Shown here: in pieces, positions 1 to 9,558 of the stretch
Position numbering within the stretch: position 1 is the stretch's first letter
Layout of the letters: every line of letters starts with the position of its first letter
NCBI RefSeq assembly: GCF_003111625.1
Contig: NZ_MZGS01000016.1
Location: 164,586 to 228,585 of the forward strand
Reading direction: 5' to 3'
Length of the DNA stretch: 64,000 nt
Source of the DNA: Methanobrevibacter thaueri
GTDB taxonomy: Archaea; Methanobacteriota; Methanobacteria; Methanobacteriales; Methanobacteriaceae
Position numbers and translations under genes: made by a program
The notes under the pieces: model-generated
Databases searched by the model: none
The model's input: only the letters and a program-made list of their open reading frames with translations
Told to the model about the DNA's origin: nothing

Positions 1-1
1 A

Positions 2-2518
2 TATATAAAACAGGCCAAAGAGGACAACAGGAACCTGATATACATACGCTTTGCCAATCACCCTCCTTTGATAGACATGACAGAAGAGGATTTCAGATTG
101 CTTGAGATTGAACAGGAAAATCCCGACACCGAGTTCGCGATGATAGAGCGTGACGGGATTAAGATATATCTTGTGAACCCGTACAACCAGTTTGAAACCT
201 TCACCCTGGAAGTTCACAGGATTATAGAGAAGGAAGGATTTGACGCGTTCTATGTCTTTGACTGCCTAAGCGACCTTCAGGCTGTCTGGTCAACAGATTT
301 GATGATGGGCAATTTCTTTAAGGTCACCTGTCCGTTTCTCTTTCAGCTGGACACCATAGCGTATTTCCCAATCATTCGCGGAAGACATTCATATGATGCA
401 ATAGCCAAGATTCGTGAAACAACACAGCTGTTCCTGAACGTTTACTCAAGTTCTCCAGAAGAGGTTTACGTCTCTCCATTGAAGGTGTGGAACAGGTATT
501 CCCAAACAATGTTTTTGGGACATAAGTTCAACCCGATAACAGGCACCGTGAAAGTCCTTCAGGATGGCCAGGAGGTCAGCAAATACTACAAGACCATCAA
601 CGATTCCGACAAGCATCAGAGCGGACAAATTCTGGACAGCTGGGAAAGGTATATGCTTCAGGTCAGAATGAATTATAAAGAAGGCAAAAACGTCGATGAC
701 GAGTGCGACAAGATTTGTGAGCTTATGATGACAAAAGATGAAAGGATGCTTTCCAAGATTAAGGAATACTTCACTTTTGAAGATTATATCACAATCTATG
801 ATCGTCGTGTAGGAAGCGGACTGGTTGGTGGTAAGACATGCGGAATGTTGCTTGCAAGAAAGATTATTGAAAAGGAATGTCCCGACATTTACAATAACCT
901 TTTTGAACCTGACGACTCATTCTATATCGGTTCCGATTTATTTTACACTTACATCGTTTCAAATGACCTATGGGACCTTAGAGTAAAGCAAAGAACTCCT
1001 GAAGGATATTACAAGTACGGCAAGGAGCTGGAGGAGGCACTTAAAACAGGTACCTTTTCGGATGAAATCAAAAAGGCATTCATTAACATCCTGGACTACT
1101 TCGGACAAAACCCAATCATTGTCAGGTCAAGTAGTTTTCTTGAGGACGGATATGGCAATGCGTTTGCAGGGAAATACGAATCAGTCTTCTGTGTGAACAG
1201 GGGAAGTCTCGAGGAACGTTTGGCCGCATTTGAGGAAGCCGTTAAGATAGTCTATTCAAGTACAATGAACATCTCAGCTTTGGAATACAGGAAACTGAAC
1301 GGCTTGGATGACACCGATGAGCAGATGGCACTACTGGTTCAAAGGGTTTCAGGTTCCTATTATGGAGATTACCTCTTCCCGACCGCAGCGGGCGTGGGTT
1401 TCTCACACAGCCCATATTCACCGCTCCCCGATATGGACAACAGCAAGGGAATGTTAAGGCTTGTAATGGGCCTCGGTACAAAGGCCGTTGACAGGACCAA
1501 AAAGGATTATCCGAGAATCATCAACCTGGACAAGCCTGAAGTGACCCTGACAAAGAGTATAAAGGAAAAACACCGGTATTCCCAGCATTACCTTGACGTC
1601 ATTGACCTTAAAAACATTAGTCTGCATGACGTTCCGGTCGATGAGGGGCTTGAGGTGATTCCTAGGTATGCGAAAAGGGTTCTTGTCGAGCATGACCGTG
1701 AAGCAGAAAGAATGTTTCGTGACCGTGGACAACGCCGTGAGATCGTGTTCGTGAACTGTGAAGGAATTGTTAAGAATCATGAATTCATTGAAACAATGAA
1801 AAATATCTTGAATACCTTGGAAACAGCATACGACTATCCTGTGGATATCGAATACACAGTCAATGTTGGAGAGGACAATTCGTTTAACATAAACCTCTTG
1901 CAATGCCGTCCTCTTCAGGTTTCAACAAATAACGAAGCCATTGAAATGCCTGAGGACAAAAACGTCTTCTTCCACATCAAAGAGTCCTCAATGGGAATGT
2001 CAAGAAAAATCAAGATAGACACAATCTGCTATGTTGACCCACACAAATACTATGAATATCCATATGCTAAAAAAAGCTCAATATCAAGGATAATCAGTGA
2101 TGTGAACACCTACTGCAAGAACAATGACAAAACATCCATTCTAATTGTTCCGGGAAGGATAGGAACATCATCTCCTGAATTGGGAATTCCTGTCGTGTTT
2201 GCAGACATCAGCCATTTCTCCGCAATTCTTGAGGAAGCATATAGTGAAGTCGGATATATGCCCGAACTGTCCTTCGGAAGCCACATGTTCCAGGACCTTG
2301 TGGAAGCGGAAATATACTACGGGGCATTGTTTGAAAACGAGAAAAAGATAGAATTCAACAAGGACATGATTTTCGATTATCCGAATGCTCTGAAAGATAT
2401 CAATCCTAACCTGGACGACGAGATATATAGAATGGTGCAGGTCATTGACTTTGATAAGGAAAAAGCGGAATTATATCATGACATGAATAAAGATGAAACA
2501 ATGTGCATTTTCAAATAA
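2..2518 (+). CDS. PEP/pyruvate-binding domain protein (pyruvate phosphate dikinase N-domain type), 5' partial
   Basis: The reading frame is open back to base 2. The first possible start inside the window (TTG at 68) has no ribosome site and sits in protein-like sequence, so the gene begins upstream of the window. Counted from base 68, residues about 245-620 carry a PEP synthase/PPDK nucleotide-binding domain: a GGKT loop near 253, VRSSSFLEDG near 352 with the conserved Arg, and the closing LLQCRPLQ near 612. The roughly 240 residues before it (YVFDCLSDL stretch) resemble a KaiC/RecA-like fold, but no P-loop is visible in the window. The last 190 residues (GRIGTSSPELGIPV, FADISHFSAI) lack an obvious phosphohistidine swivel motif, so full PEP synthase activity is doubtful. 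A role in phosphotransfer or regulation is inference. Hairpins follow the stop. Confidence 0.8.
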   Translation, partial: YIKQAKEDNRNLIYIRFANHPPLIDMTEEDFRLLEIEQENPDTEFAMIERDGIKIYLVNPYNQFETFTLEVHRIIEKEGFDAFYVFDCLSDLQAVWSTDLMMGNFFKVTCPFLFQLDTIAYFPIIRGRHSYDAIAKIRETTQLFLNVYSSSPEEVYVSPLKVWNRYSQTMFLGHKFNPITGTVKVLQDGQEVSKYYKTINDSDKHQSGQILDSWERYMLQVRMNYKEGKNVDDECDKICELMMTKDERMLSKIKEYFTFEDYITIYDRRVGSGLVGGKTCGMLLARKIIEKECPDIYNNLFEPDDSFYIGSDLFYTYIVSNDLWDLRVKQRTPEGYYKYGKELEEALKTGTFSDEIKKAFINILDYFGQNPIIVRSSSFLEDGYGNAFAGKYESVFCVNRGSLEERLAAFEEAVKIVYSSTMNISALEYRKLNGLDDTDEQMALLVQRVSGSYYGDYLFPTAAGVGFSHSPYSPLPDMDNSKGMLRLVMGLGTKAVDRTKKDYPRIINLDKPEVTLTKSIKEKHRYSQHYLDVIDLKNISLHDVPVDEGLEVIPRYAKRVLVEHDREAERMFRDRGQRREIVFVNCEGIVKNHEFIETMKNILNTLETAYDYPVDIEYTVNVGEDNSFNINLLQCRPLQVSTNNEAIEMPEDKNVFFHIKESSMGMSRKIKIDTICYVDPHKYYEYPYAKKSSISRIISDVNTYCKNNDKTSILIVPGRIGTSSPELGIPVVFADISHFSAILEEAYSEVGYMPELSFGSHMFQDLVEAEIYYGALFENEKKIEFNKDMIFDYPNALKDINPNLDDEIYRMVQVIDFDKEKAELYHDMNKDETMCIFK

Positions 2519-3102
2519 TTAGGCATTTAATTAGTTTAGGGCAGGCGGGTGGGACATATGCCTTTTTATTTGTAGAAATCTTTTAACACCAAAGATTTCG
2601 AAAAATGTATGACAAAATTGATGTGATCAATGACCCTATTCTAGCTCATTAAGAATAGGGTTGTTTTTCACATTCCTTTTTTTAAACATCCACTTTTTTA
2701 ATTGCAAATAATTTTATCCAAACATTTTACTTATTGTTTAATTCAATAGAACCTTAATTATTTTACACATCATTAACATTACTACATAATCCGAAAGCAT
2801 CTATTGCAAATACTTAAAGATCATATTAAATTCAATTACCTTCAACCTTTCCAGCTACATGAACTGCCATAAAAAGAGAATCCTCTTCAATTTCCTATTC
2901 AACATATGCAAATTATCATGTCTTATTCTAAGAGGGTTCCGAGGAATAATTAACCAATTGTTTTGAATTTGATGCCACTAATAATTCAATTGTCCAAAAA
3001 TGAAAGCCACATTTTACTTAAAAACTTTAATATTTAAATATTAGTATTTATATAAAGTAACTTATCTTTAAAGATATAATTATTAAATTTAGAGGTGAAA
3101 AA
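2519..3102. other. Intergenic region with two hairpins, then AT-rich leader of the DUF4013 gene
   Basis: No gene is visible. A 9-bp perfect stem lies at 2575-2583/2591-2599 and a 10-bp perfect stem at 2633-2642/2652-2661 is followed by a T-run. The rest is AT-rich. A TATA-like ATTTATATAAAG around 3047-3058 and the ribosome site GAGGTGA just before 3103 belong to the next gene. Confidence 0.6.
2631..2668 (+). terminator. Hairpin plus T-run downstream of the PEP/pyruvate-binding gene
   Basis: ACCCTATTCT (2633-2642) pairs perfectly with AGAATAGGGT (2652-2661) across a 9-base loop, two further G-U pairs extend the stem, and TTGTTTTTC follows. It lies about 110 bases after the stop codon. A second stem (2575-2599) precedes it. 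A terminator role is inferred from shape and position. Confidence 0.55.
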
Positions 3103-3816
3103 ATGGATATAGGAGAAATAATTTCAGACGCAATCGTCTATCCTTTTAATAACATTAAAGCTTTAATCATTTACATGATTATTGGAATTGTTTGTGGACT
3201 TTTAGGTGGAGCAAGCCTCATGGGTGTGCTTTTAGCAGCACAAGGAAATAACGTTCTTGCCGCTGGAGGATTAGGATTTATCGGAATATTAATCTTAATC
3301 ATTGGTGGATTATTAATTTCCGGATACGGTTTAGACATTGTAAAATTCGGTATCGAAAGAAGGGACGACGCTCCTGGAATCGACATTGTAAGACAAGTTT
3401 TAAACGCAATTAAAGTATTTATTGTTGGCTTTGTTTACTACATTATCCCAGCAATTATTGGATGGTTATTATCTACATTATTAGGTAAAGGTATTTTAAC
3501 CACTATCATTATTTTCATAATTACAGTCGTATTTGCATTTGCTGAATTCATGGCGATCTGTAGATTAGCTAAATATGACAGTTTAGGAGAAGCTTTAGCA
3601 ATCGGCGAAGCTATTGGTGATGTATCAAAAGTAGGTATGTTAAAAGTTCTCGCTACCATTATTGCAGTGTTCATCATTGCATTAATCATTGCTATAGTTA
3701 TAGGAGTTATTATGCAATATAATAATCTCATTGGTGGAGTATTATTTGGTGTATTTGGAGTCTACCTAGCATTCTTCTATAACAGAGCAGTTGGATTATT
3801 ATACTCTCAAGTATAA
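3103..3816 (+). CDS. DUF4013-type polytopic membrane protein
   Basis: This 237-residue protein is almost entirely hydrophobic, with about six membrane segments. It begins MDIGEIISDAIVYPF and contains the soluble loop GYGLDIVKFGIERRDDAPG, a pattern typical of the DUF4013 family that is abundant in Methanobrevibacter and its relatives. The function of the family is unknown. The start is supported by GAGGTGA six bases upstream and a TATA-like element about 50 bases before it. A T-rich stretch directly after the stop (3822-3850) probably terminates transcription. It appears to be a single-gene unit. Confidence 0.8.
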   Translation: MDIGEIISDAIVYPFNNIKALIIYMIIGIVCGLLGGASLMGVLLAAQGNNVLAAGGLGFIGILILIIGGLLISGYGLDIVKFGIERRDDAPGIDIVRQVLNAIKVFIVGFVYYIIPAIIGWLLSTLLGKGILTTIIIFIITVVFAFAEFMAICRLAKYDSLGEALAIGEAIGDVSKVGMLKVLATIIAVFIIALIIAIVIGVIMQYNNLIGGVLFGVFGVYLAFFYNRAVGLLYSQV

Positions 3817-3956
3817 ATAATCCCATTTTTTCTTTTTTTATTTATTTTTTGTGAAAATTTTTTTACAATTGACAAACCTGATTAAATTTTTTTGACAATT
3901 TTTAAATAGCAAGTAGTTCATATATTAATTTAATCATATGTTGGAGGAAATTATTT

Positions 3957-4184
3957 ATGGCAAACAAATATCTTGCAGCAATTCTATCTTTTTTAATTCC
4001 AGGATTAGGACAGGCCTATGTGGGAGATATTAAAAAGGGTATTGTTTATTTCATTATCGCTGTAGTTACCGTAGGAATCATAGGCATATTCTTTGTTGAT
4101 TCTGTTTTGAATCATTTTTATTACATCATTAATGTCCTAATTGATATCTATGCAGCTTATGACGCTTATTTAATGGCCAAATAG
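3957..4184 (+). CDS. Small membrane protein with IPGLGQ motif, TM2-like (paralogue 1 of 3)
   Basis: The protein has 75 residues: a first hydrophobic segment ending in FLIPGLGQAYVGD, a basic turn (IKKG), a second hydrophobic segment, and a C-terminal helix ending DAYLMAK. The layout (short helix, PGLGQ turn, G-x2-KKG, second helix) resembles TM2-domain proteins. Two paralogues lie at 12848-13072 and 13228-13449. The start is supported by TTGGAGGAAATT immediately upstream, and a TATA-like TTTTAAATAGC sits near 3899-3909. It looks monocistronic. Function unknown. Confidence 0.75.
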   Translation: MANKYLAAILSFLIPGLGQAYVGDIKKGIVYFIIAVVTVGIIGIFFVDSVLNHFYYIINVLIDIYAAYDAYLMAK

Positions 4185-4252
4185 ATCCTTAAAACAATTA
4201 GGTTTTAATAATAATCTTTTTTTAAAAAATAAGAAATGAGATAAATGTATGA

Positions 4253-5296
4253 TTATCTCATGTATAAAATAAATTTACCAAACCTTGGAATTCTATAAAT
4301 AATTACTACAGCAATGTAACTGAATATTATTAATAAAATCCATAGGATTATAGCTTTAACAGGTTCTGTGAAAGGCAATTGAACGACAATTGGCAGTAAC
4401 GGCAATCTGAATAGGTTATGCACTAAAAACACTGCAAATGAGTATTTAGCTAAAAATGACACAATCGGATATGCCCTAACCTTGCCCATTCTGGAACACA
4501 GCTCAAACAATGCGAATGATCCTGTTAAAACAAATGGGAATTCATACCATAACTGGAAGTTATATCCTTTTGTAAATGCATAATACTGGAAGAATAAACA
4601 AATCATGAATGAAATAAGGGCTATCAATCCCAATTTTATGCTATCATAATGTTTAAATTGGCCTTTTTTAACCAAATATCCGAGAATGATGTAAATACCG
4701 TAGACACCACCACTGAATCCGAGACAATATTGAACAGCCACGTTTGGAATGCCGTGCATATCAAACATCAAAGTGATGAATGGCAGCAGGAATGCCAAAA
4801 GCGAGAAAACGACTGTCGCCTGCCAGATAGTGTCAGAGTCGAATTTTTCAAGAGCCTCAGAAACAAAAGGCATTGAAAGGTACATTCCAATAATCATTGG
4901 CATATACCACATGTGACTGAAGAAGAGGGTTCCTGCCTCTCCAAAATTAACACTCACATATTTAACTGCGATAACTTGCAGACTGATTGCATAAATCACT
5001 GCCCACAATACAGTGACAATGATTAAACCCTTACAGTTCTTCTGCCAAAACTTCCGGACACGCTCATCATCATAGGACCTATCAAGCAACAGATAACCTG
5101 TAATCATTAAAAAGAATGGGACCCCAATACGGCCTATAAAGAGAGATGCGAAATTAAATACCCTTGAAAATACTGTATAATTCAATATCGCATCGGATGA
5201 AATAATATAGATTCCATCAGTTGCATGAATGTATAAAACAGTCAGGATTGCTATTGCCCGTACAAGATCAATCCACTCAACTCTATTTTTGCCCAT
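4253..5296 (-). CDS. Acyltransferase family 3 membrane protein (OafA/WecH-like)
   Basis: This 347-residue polytopic protein has about ten membrane helices. The N-terminus reads VEWIDLVRAIAILTVLYIHA, which matches the acyltransferase-3 signature with the conserved Arg and His of the catalytic first helix; a second conserved region (FFLMITGYLLLDR) follows. The family O-acylates sugars or other surface molecules, taking the acyl group from acyl-CoA at the membrane, so a role in modifying cell-surface glycans or lipids is plausible. The substrate cannot be read from sequence. The gene stands alone on the minus strand between plus-strand genes. Confidence 0.8.
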   Translation of the reverse strand: MGKNRVEWIDLVRAIAILTVLYIHATDGIYIISSDAILNYTVFSRVFNFASLFIGRIGVPFFLMITGYLLLDRSYDDERVRKFWQKNCKGLIIVTVLWAVIYAISLQVIAVKYVSVNFGEAGTLFFSHMWYMPMIIGMYLSMPFVSEALEKFDSDTIWQATVVFSLLAFLLPFITLMFDMHGIPNVAVQYCLGFSGGVYGIYIILGYLVKKGQFKHYDSIKLGLIALISFMICLFFQYYAFTKGYNFQLWYEFPFVLTGSFALFELCSRMGKVRAYPIVSFLAKYSFAVFLVHNLFRLPLLPIVVQLPFTEPVKAIILWILLIIFSYIAVVIIYRIPRFGKFILYMR

Positions 5297-5505
5297 TGAT
5301 TATTTTCTCCGATAGTTTATGATTAAACTATATTTTTCATATATAATAATTTTTACTAATAAAAAAAGCATTATTTCTTGAACTTCAAAAACACGAATAC
5401 TTTCTTGGTCTACCCTAAAAATTACTCTATAACAATAATTTAATTATGGTTGAAAAATTAAAATTACAATATAGTTTGATTCATAGTAGTTATTGGAGGA
5501 CAAAT

Positions 5506-7197
5506 ATGAGAAACATTATAGTTGTGGAATGCATCTCAACTGGAAAGAACTTTATAGGGGACATAATTAACAGGGGGTATAACCCTGTTGTATTGGATTT
5601 GAAGAATTCTGACACAGAGGACGGAAGGAAATACGCAAAACACGTTGAGGAAGAGTATAAATTAATTCCTCATGAATTCGACATGATTTATGAAAAGGAC
5701 ACCTTTGAGGAAACCGTTGAAGAGGTTAAAAAGTTCAATCCTCTTCTGATTGTTCCTGGAAATGAACGGGGGGTTGTCTTGGCAACCAGACTGTCCAATG
5801 AATTAGGCCTTTTAGGCAATTCAGTTGAAAATCTCGATGCAATGACATTGAAAAATGAAATGCACAATAGATTAGCTGAAAGAGGACTTCGTTCAATAAG
5901 GGGAAAAGTTGTTCATTCCCTGGACGAGGCATTGGAATTTTATGACAGCGAAAACTTAAGCGAAGTTGTCTTAAAGCCAACATACAGCGCAGGTTCGGCG
6001 GGAGTGCGTATCTGCCTCAATCGGGAGGAAATGGCCAATTCCATTAAACAACTATTCGAGCATGTTAACTATTATGGCGATAAAATAGAGGAACTTCTGA
6101 TTCAGGAACGTATAAACGGAATTGAATATATCGTCAATACCGTAAGCCATAAGGGCAAGCATAGGGTCACTTTAGTTTGGAAATACAACAAGATCAGAAC
6201 ATCAGAAGGGGCAATTGTTTATGATTCCTGTGAAACTGTGAATGAATTGGGCCTTGGTGAAGCGGAAATGATTGAATACGCTTATAAAGTTGCCGATGCA
6301 TTGGAAATCCAATACGGTCCTGTTCATGGTGAATACATGCTTGATGAAAATGGTCCGGTTTTAATTGAAGTCAACTGCCGCCCATGTGGCGGAGGCATGC
6401 CATCAGAGTTTTTAGACAGAATTTCCGGCCAGCATGAAACAGACAGCATTCTGGATTCCTATTTGAAGCCGGAAGCCTTCCATGACAAATTATATGAAAA
6501 ATATAAATTATACGCCCATGGTACATTAAAATTCTTCATCACACCAAAAAACATGATGGTCCGCTCATCGCCGATAGTCAACATTGACAAAAAGCTAAAG
6601 GCATTTTATAGCAGCAGCATGATTAATTCAACCTATCAGGACATGTTTTTCAAGAAAACCGAAGACCTGAACACCGCTGCGGGATATGTCTTTTTAGTTA
6701 ATGAAGACAAGTCTGCCGTGGACCATGATTTAAACTTCTTAAGGTCTGTTGAAAGAAATGCATTTTCAATAATTCTGAGTGATGATGACGATTATCCTGA
6801 ATTAAAAGATGATGATGAATATTTAAGTGACATACTGCCTATCATCAATGAAATTGAAAAACACGGAACAGGGCTTTTTGTAACCGACCAGCATGCAGAC
6901 GGAATCGCCACGTTCCAAATCAGGCATGATGAAATCAATGATGTGAAAGGCAATTTTGATTTCATTATCATTAACTTAAACAGGAGTTTGATTGATAAAA
7001 ACGAGGCCGAAAAGGTAAGGATAATTTTAGATGCCATTTTAAATGTTAAGAAGGGCGGTTTTATCTTTGTTCCGGAAAACACATATCAGCTAATGTCAAG
7101 TGGCCGAAAAGGTATTGAAGCTTTGATAAAAGTTCTAGACTACACAATAGAGCTTCCGCCATATACAGTCCGTGACATGATAATCGCCTCAAGATGA
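5506..7197 (+). CDS. ATP-grasp ligase with degenerate methyltransferase-like C-terminal region
   Basis: I place the start at ATG 5506 because GGAGGA (5495-5500) sits five bases upstream; an in-frame ATG at 5446 has no ribosome site. The protein is 563 residues. The N-terminal 100 residues form a pre-ATP-grasp fold (MRNIIVVECISTGKNF, VPGNERGVVLA). An ATP-grasp core follows, with VLKPTYSAGSAGV, LIQERINGIEYIV, GPVHGEYMLDENG and LIEVNCRPCGGGMP, so the metal- and ATP-binding residues look intact. The last 150 residues (FDFIIINLNRSL, NVKKGGFIFVPEN, DMIIASR) resemble the second half of a SAM methyltransferase fold but without a clear glycine-rich SAM loop. ATP-grasp enzymes join a carboxylate to an amine; the substrate is unknown. 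The MATE transporter begins 10 bases after the stop, which suggests it exports or imports the product. Confidence 0.8.
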   Translation: MRNIIVVECISTGKNFIGDIINRGYNPVVLDLKNSDTEDGRKYAKHVEEEYKLIPHEFDMIYEKDTFEETVEEVKKFNPLLIVPGNERGVVLATRLSNELGLLGNSVENLDAMTLKNEMHNRLAERGLRSIRGKVVHSLDEALEFYDSENLSEVVLKPTYSAGSAGVRICLNREEMANSIKQLFEHVNYYGDKIEELLIQERINGIEYIVNTVSHKGKHRVTLVWKYNKIRTSEGAIVYDSCETVNELGLGEAEMIEYAYKVADALEIQYGPVHGEYMLDENGPVLIEVNCRPCGGGMPSEFLDRISGQHETDSILDSYLKPEAFHDKLYEKYKLYAHGTLKFFITPKNMMVRSSPIVNIDKKLKAFYSSSMINSTYQDMFFKKTEDLNTAAGYVFLVNEDKSAVDHDLNFLRSVERNAFSIILSDDDDYPELKDDDEYLSDILPIINEIEKHGTGLFVTDQHADGIATFQIRHDEINDVKGNFDFIIINLNRSLIDKNEAEKVRIILDAILNVKKGGFIFVPENTYQLMSSGRKGIEALIKVLDYTIELPPYTVRDMIIASR

Positions 7198-7207
7198 ATG
7201 ACAGACA

Positions 7208-8944
7208 GTGAGTGAAATGCCATACGAAAGAAGATATAACCTGTTAAACTCAAAGTTCAAGGAACTGTTCTTTCCGACATTGCTTGCTGCAATAGCCGGA
7301 AACTTTGCAATTCTAGCGGATGCATTCATAATAAGTATGCTTTTAGGCCCAATGAACCTATCGGTCATTCAGAGCATACAGCCATTGGCCCAATTTATCA
7401 ATATGATCTACTGGCTGATTGGATTTGGGGGCACAATACTTGCAACCAGCTCGAAGGCAAACTTTGAAGATAAGAAGGCCAATTACATATTCACCCTTTC
7501 GATTGTTAGCATAATTGTGATATCCCTATTGATTATGGTGTTGGGACTATTGTTTCCGGATAGCTTACTTCAGGCGTTATGCAATTCCAATCAGTTAAAA
7601 CCGTTGGTTTACGAGTATTTGAAATTCTATCTTTTGGCAATACCGTTCATCTGCTTTTTTGTCGTTCTGGCATACTTCATCAAAACAGACAATTTTGTTC
7701 AACTGCAATTTAGAGGATTTCTCATAGCCAATGTATTGAACGTGATATTAGATGTGCTCCTTATAAACTACTTCAACATGGGAATTGCCGGTGCCGCATT
7801 GGCCATGGCGTTTGGATATCTCATCGCATCAGTCTACATTTCCACATACTTCTTCAGCTCAAGACGCACATTAAAACTTATAAAGCTTGAATTTACCAAA
7901 TCAATGCGATATCTGGTAGACATATGCAAAACAGGATTTTCTTCATCTTCAATAGCCCTTTACCAATCACTGAAACTGATTATAATTAATTTCATCATAC
8001 TTGGAGTCTTGGCTAATGTGGGATTGGTTGCTTTCAATATGTGTTGCAATGCCCAACTATTGGTGAGCATATTCATTTTCGGTACCTCCCAATCACTCTT
8101 GCCTATCATAACCGTTTACTACCAGGAAAGTGACTATAACGGCGTGGAGTATGTTGCAAGAAGGTCCCTGAAGATTGCAATCGCCTTTGGAATATTTTTC
8201 ACATTGCTATTTACACTATTCCCACAGACATTATTGTACCTATTCTCCGTAAGCGACCCGTCACATCTCCCTATTGTGATGAATGCAGTCAGGATTTTCT
8301 CATTGTCCATTCTGGCATATTCCATAAACTTCCTCTACATATTCTATCTTCAATCAATACAGGACAACAAATTGGCAAATGTCGTCACACTGCTGAACGG
8401 ATTGATATTCCCTGTGGCATTCGTTTTCATATTTTCCATCATCTGGAATGAAAATGGAATCTGGTTCGGTTTTGTGGTCTCAGAAATAGCGACACTGGCA
8501 TTCATTTACCTATACTCAAGATACGTCAACAAAAAGAGCAATGGGGAATGCACCGGATTATTCATGAAGAAGCATCACCCTGAAGATGAGAAGATACTTG
8601 AATATACTATAAAGGCAAATCAAAATGATGCGGTGAACCTTTCCAGAGAAGTTCAGGAATTCCTATCCGATGAGAACGGGTCAGTTTTCATTAGCCTGGC
8701 AATCGAGGAAATTCTCATCTATATCCTGGAGATAAACGACAAATTGGATTGGATTGATGTGATAATCAGGGACAACGATGAGTTTGCAGTCATTTCAATA
8801 AAGCATGCAGGAATCGGATATAATCCTGAGGAAAATCCGGATTTGGATTCCGACAACATCAATATGCTCCTTAGCATTTCAGACAACATTGAGCATTCCG
8901 AGATATTGGGTTTGAACAATACGGTGATTACGATTAAAAAGTAA
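7208..8944 (+). CDS. MATE-family transporter fused to a histidine-kinase-like ATPase domain
   Basis: Residues about 15-450 form a twelve-helix MATE/MOP-superfamily transporter (FFPTLLAAIAGNFAILADAF; later GIAGAALAMAFGYLIAS). Residues about 455-578 are soluble and resemble the HATPase_c_2 fold of anti-sigma/Ser-Thr kinases: FISLAIEEILIYILE stands where the N-box would be and SIKHAGIGYNPEENP where the DxGxG box would be. The N-box Asn and the first Asp are replaced, so ATP binding is uncertain. GTG at 7208 is taken as start; ATG at 7217 in the same frame is an alternative. The gene follows the ATP-grasp gene by 10 bases and is probably co-transcribed. MATE proteins exchange drugs, metabolites or lipid-linked compounds for Na+ or H+. 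The substrate is unknown. Confidence 0.85.
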   Translation: MSEMPYERRYNLLNSKFKELFFPTLLAAIAGNFAILADAFIISMLLGPMNLSVIQSIQPLAQFINMIYWLIGFGGTILATSSKANFEDKKANYIFTLSIVSIIVISLLIMVLGLLFPDSLLQALCNSNQLKPLVYEYLKFYLLAIPFICFFVVLAYFIKTDNFVQLQFRGFLIANVLNVILDVLLINYFNMGIAGAALAMAFGYLIASVYISTYFFSSRRTLKLIKLEFTKSMRYLVDICKTGFSSSSIALYQSLKLIIINFIILGVLANVGLVAFNMCCNAQLLVSIFIFGTSQSLLPIITVYYQESDYNGVEYVARRSLKIAIAFGIFFTLLFTLFPQTLLYLFSVSDPSHLPIVMNAVRIFSLSILAYSINFLYIFYLQSIQDNKLANVVTLLNGLIFPVAFVFIFSIIWNENGIWFGFVVSEIATLAFIYLYSRYVNKKSNGECTGLFMKKHHPEDEKILEYTIKANQNDAVNLSREVQEFLSDENGSVFISLAIEEILIYILEINDKLDWIDVIIRDNDEFAVISIKHAGIGYNPEENPDLDSDNINMLLSISDNIEHSEILGLNNTVITIKK

Positions 8945-9039
8945 TGATGCGGCGTTTCTGCATCAGTTAAATTGAACTGCATTAAACGGTGAAATGAGAA
9001 TATTGCATGATTTTTGAAAAAAAATATGATTCGATTTAA

Positions 9040-9528
9040 ATGAACAAGCTTGTAATTAACTGCATAACATCATTAAGGATATTGCTTGGATTTTTGTTTC
9101 TATTATGTGTTCTGCTTGACTTAAACGTTGCTTATTTAGCCATAATATTCATATTGACTGCAATTACGGATGTGGGCGACGGATGGCTATCCAGAAAATA
9201 CGGTCTTGCATCAGATGCCGGTGCAAGGTTTGACGTGATTTGCGATTTCATCTTCATAATGATTTCCACATTTGCACTTGTCCTAAGAGGCCTTATTCCC
9301 GCATGGTTCCTATTAATCATTATCCTGAAACTGGTCGAATTCTTTAAGACCAGTGACGAATCCCTTGTCTATGAAAAATTCGGCCATTTTGTTGCTTTGA
9401 TGTTTTACGCATTCCCGATAGTCGCCGTCCTATTGAATGACCCTCTCATAGTTTTGATATTGGCCATTTTCATCACGATTTGTGCATTGATATCCTCATT
9501 GAGTAGAATTCATAGAAAATTTTATTAA
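9040..9528 (+). CDS. CDP-alcohol phosphatidyltransferase family protein
   Basis: This 162-residue integral membrane protein carries the family signature as DVGDGWLSRKYGLASDAGAR followed by FDVICD: the four metal/CDP-binding Asp and the glycines are present, with Ser in place of the usual Ala before the Arg. The family moves a phosphoalcohol from a CDP-activated donor onto an alcohol, as in phosphatidylserine or archaetidyl-lipid synthesis. At 162 residues it is a compact member. The ATG at 9040 lacks a clear ribosome site; it lies 95 bases after the MATE gene and 30 bases before the Frd/Sdh-like anchor, so it may share their transcript. The alcohol acceptor is not predictable. Confidence 0.85.
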   Translation: MNKLVINCITSLRILLGFLFLLCVLLDLNVAYLAIIFILTAITDVGDGWLSRKYGLASDAGARFDVICDFIFIMISTFALVLRGLIPAWFLLIIILKLVEFFKTSDESLVYEKFGHFVALMFYAFPIVAVLLNDPLIVLILAIFITICALISSLSRIHRKFY

Positions 9529-9558
9529 TTTTTCAGAATATACATATTCACTGATTAT

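Noticed and set aside
1242..1903. Minus-strand frames inside the PEP/pyruvate-binding gene
   Set aside because: They overlap a strongly supported gene and have no family signature or ribosome site.
4649..4876. Plus-strand 75-codon frame inside the acyltransferase gene
   Set aside because: Antisense overlap with a well-supported membrane enzyme and no start signal.
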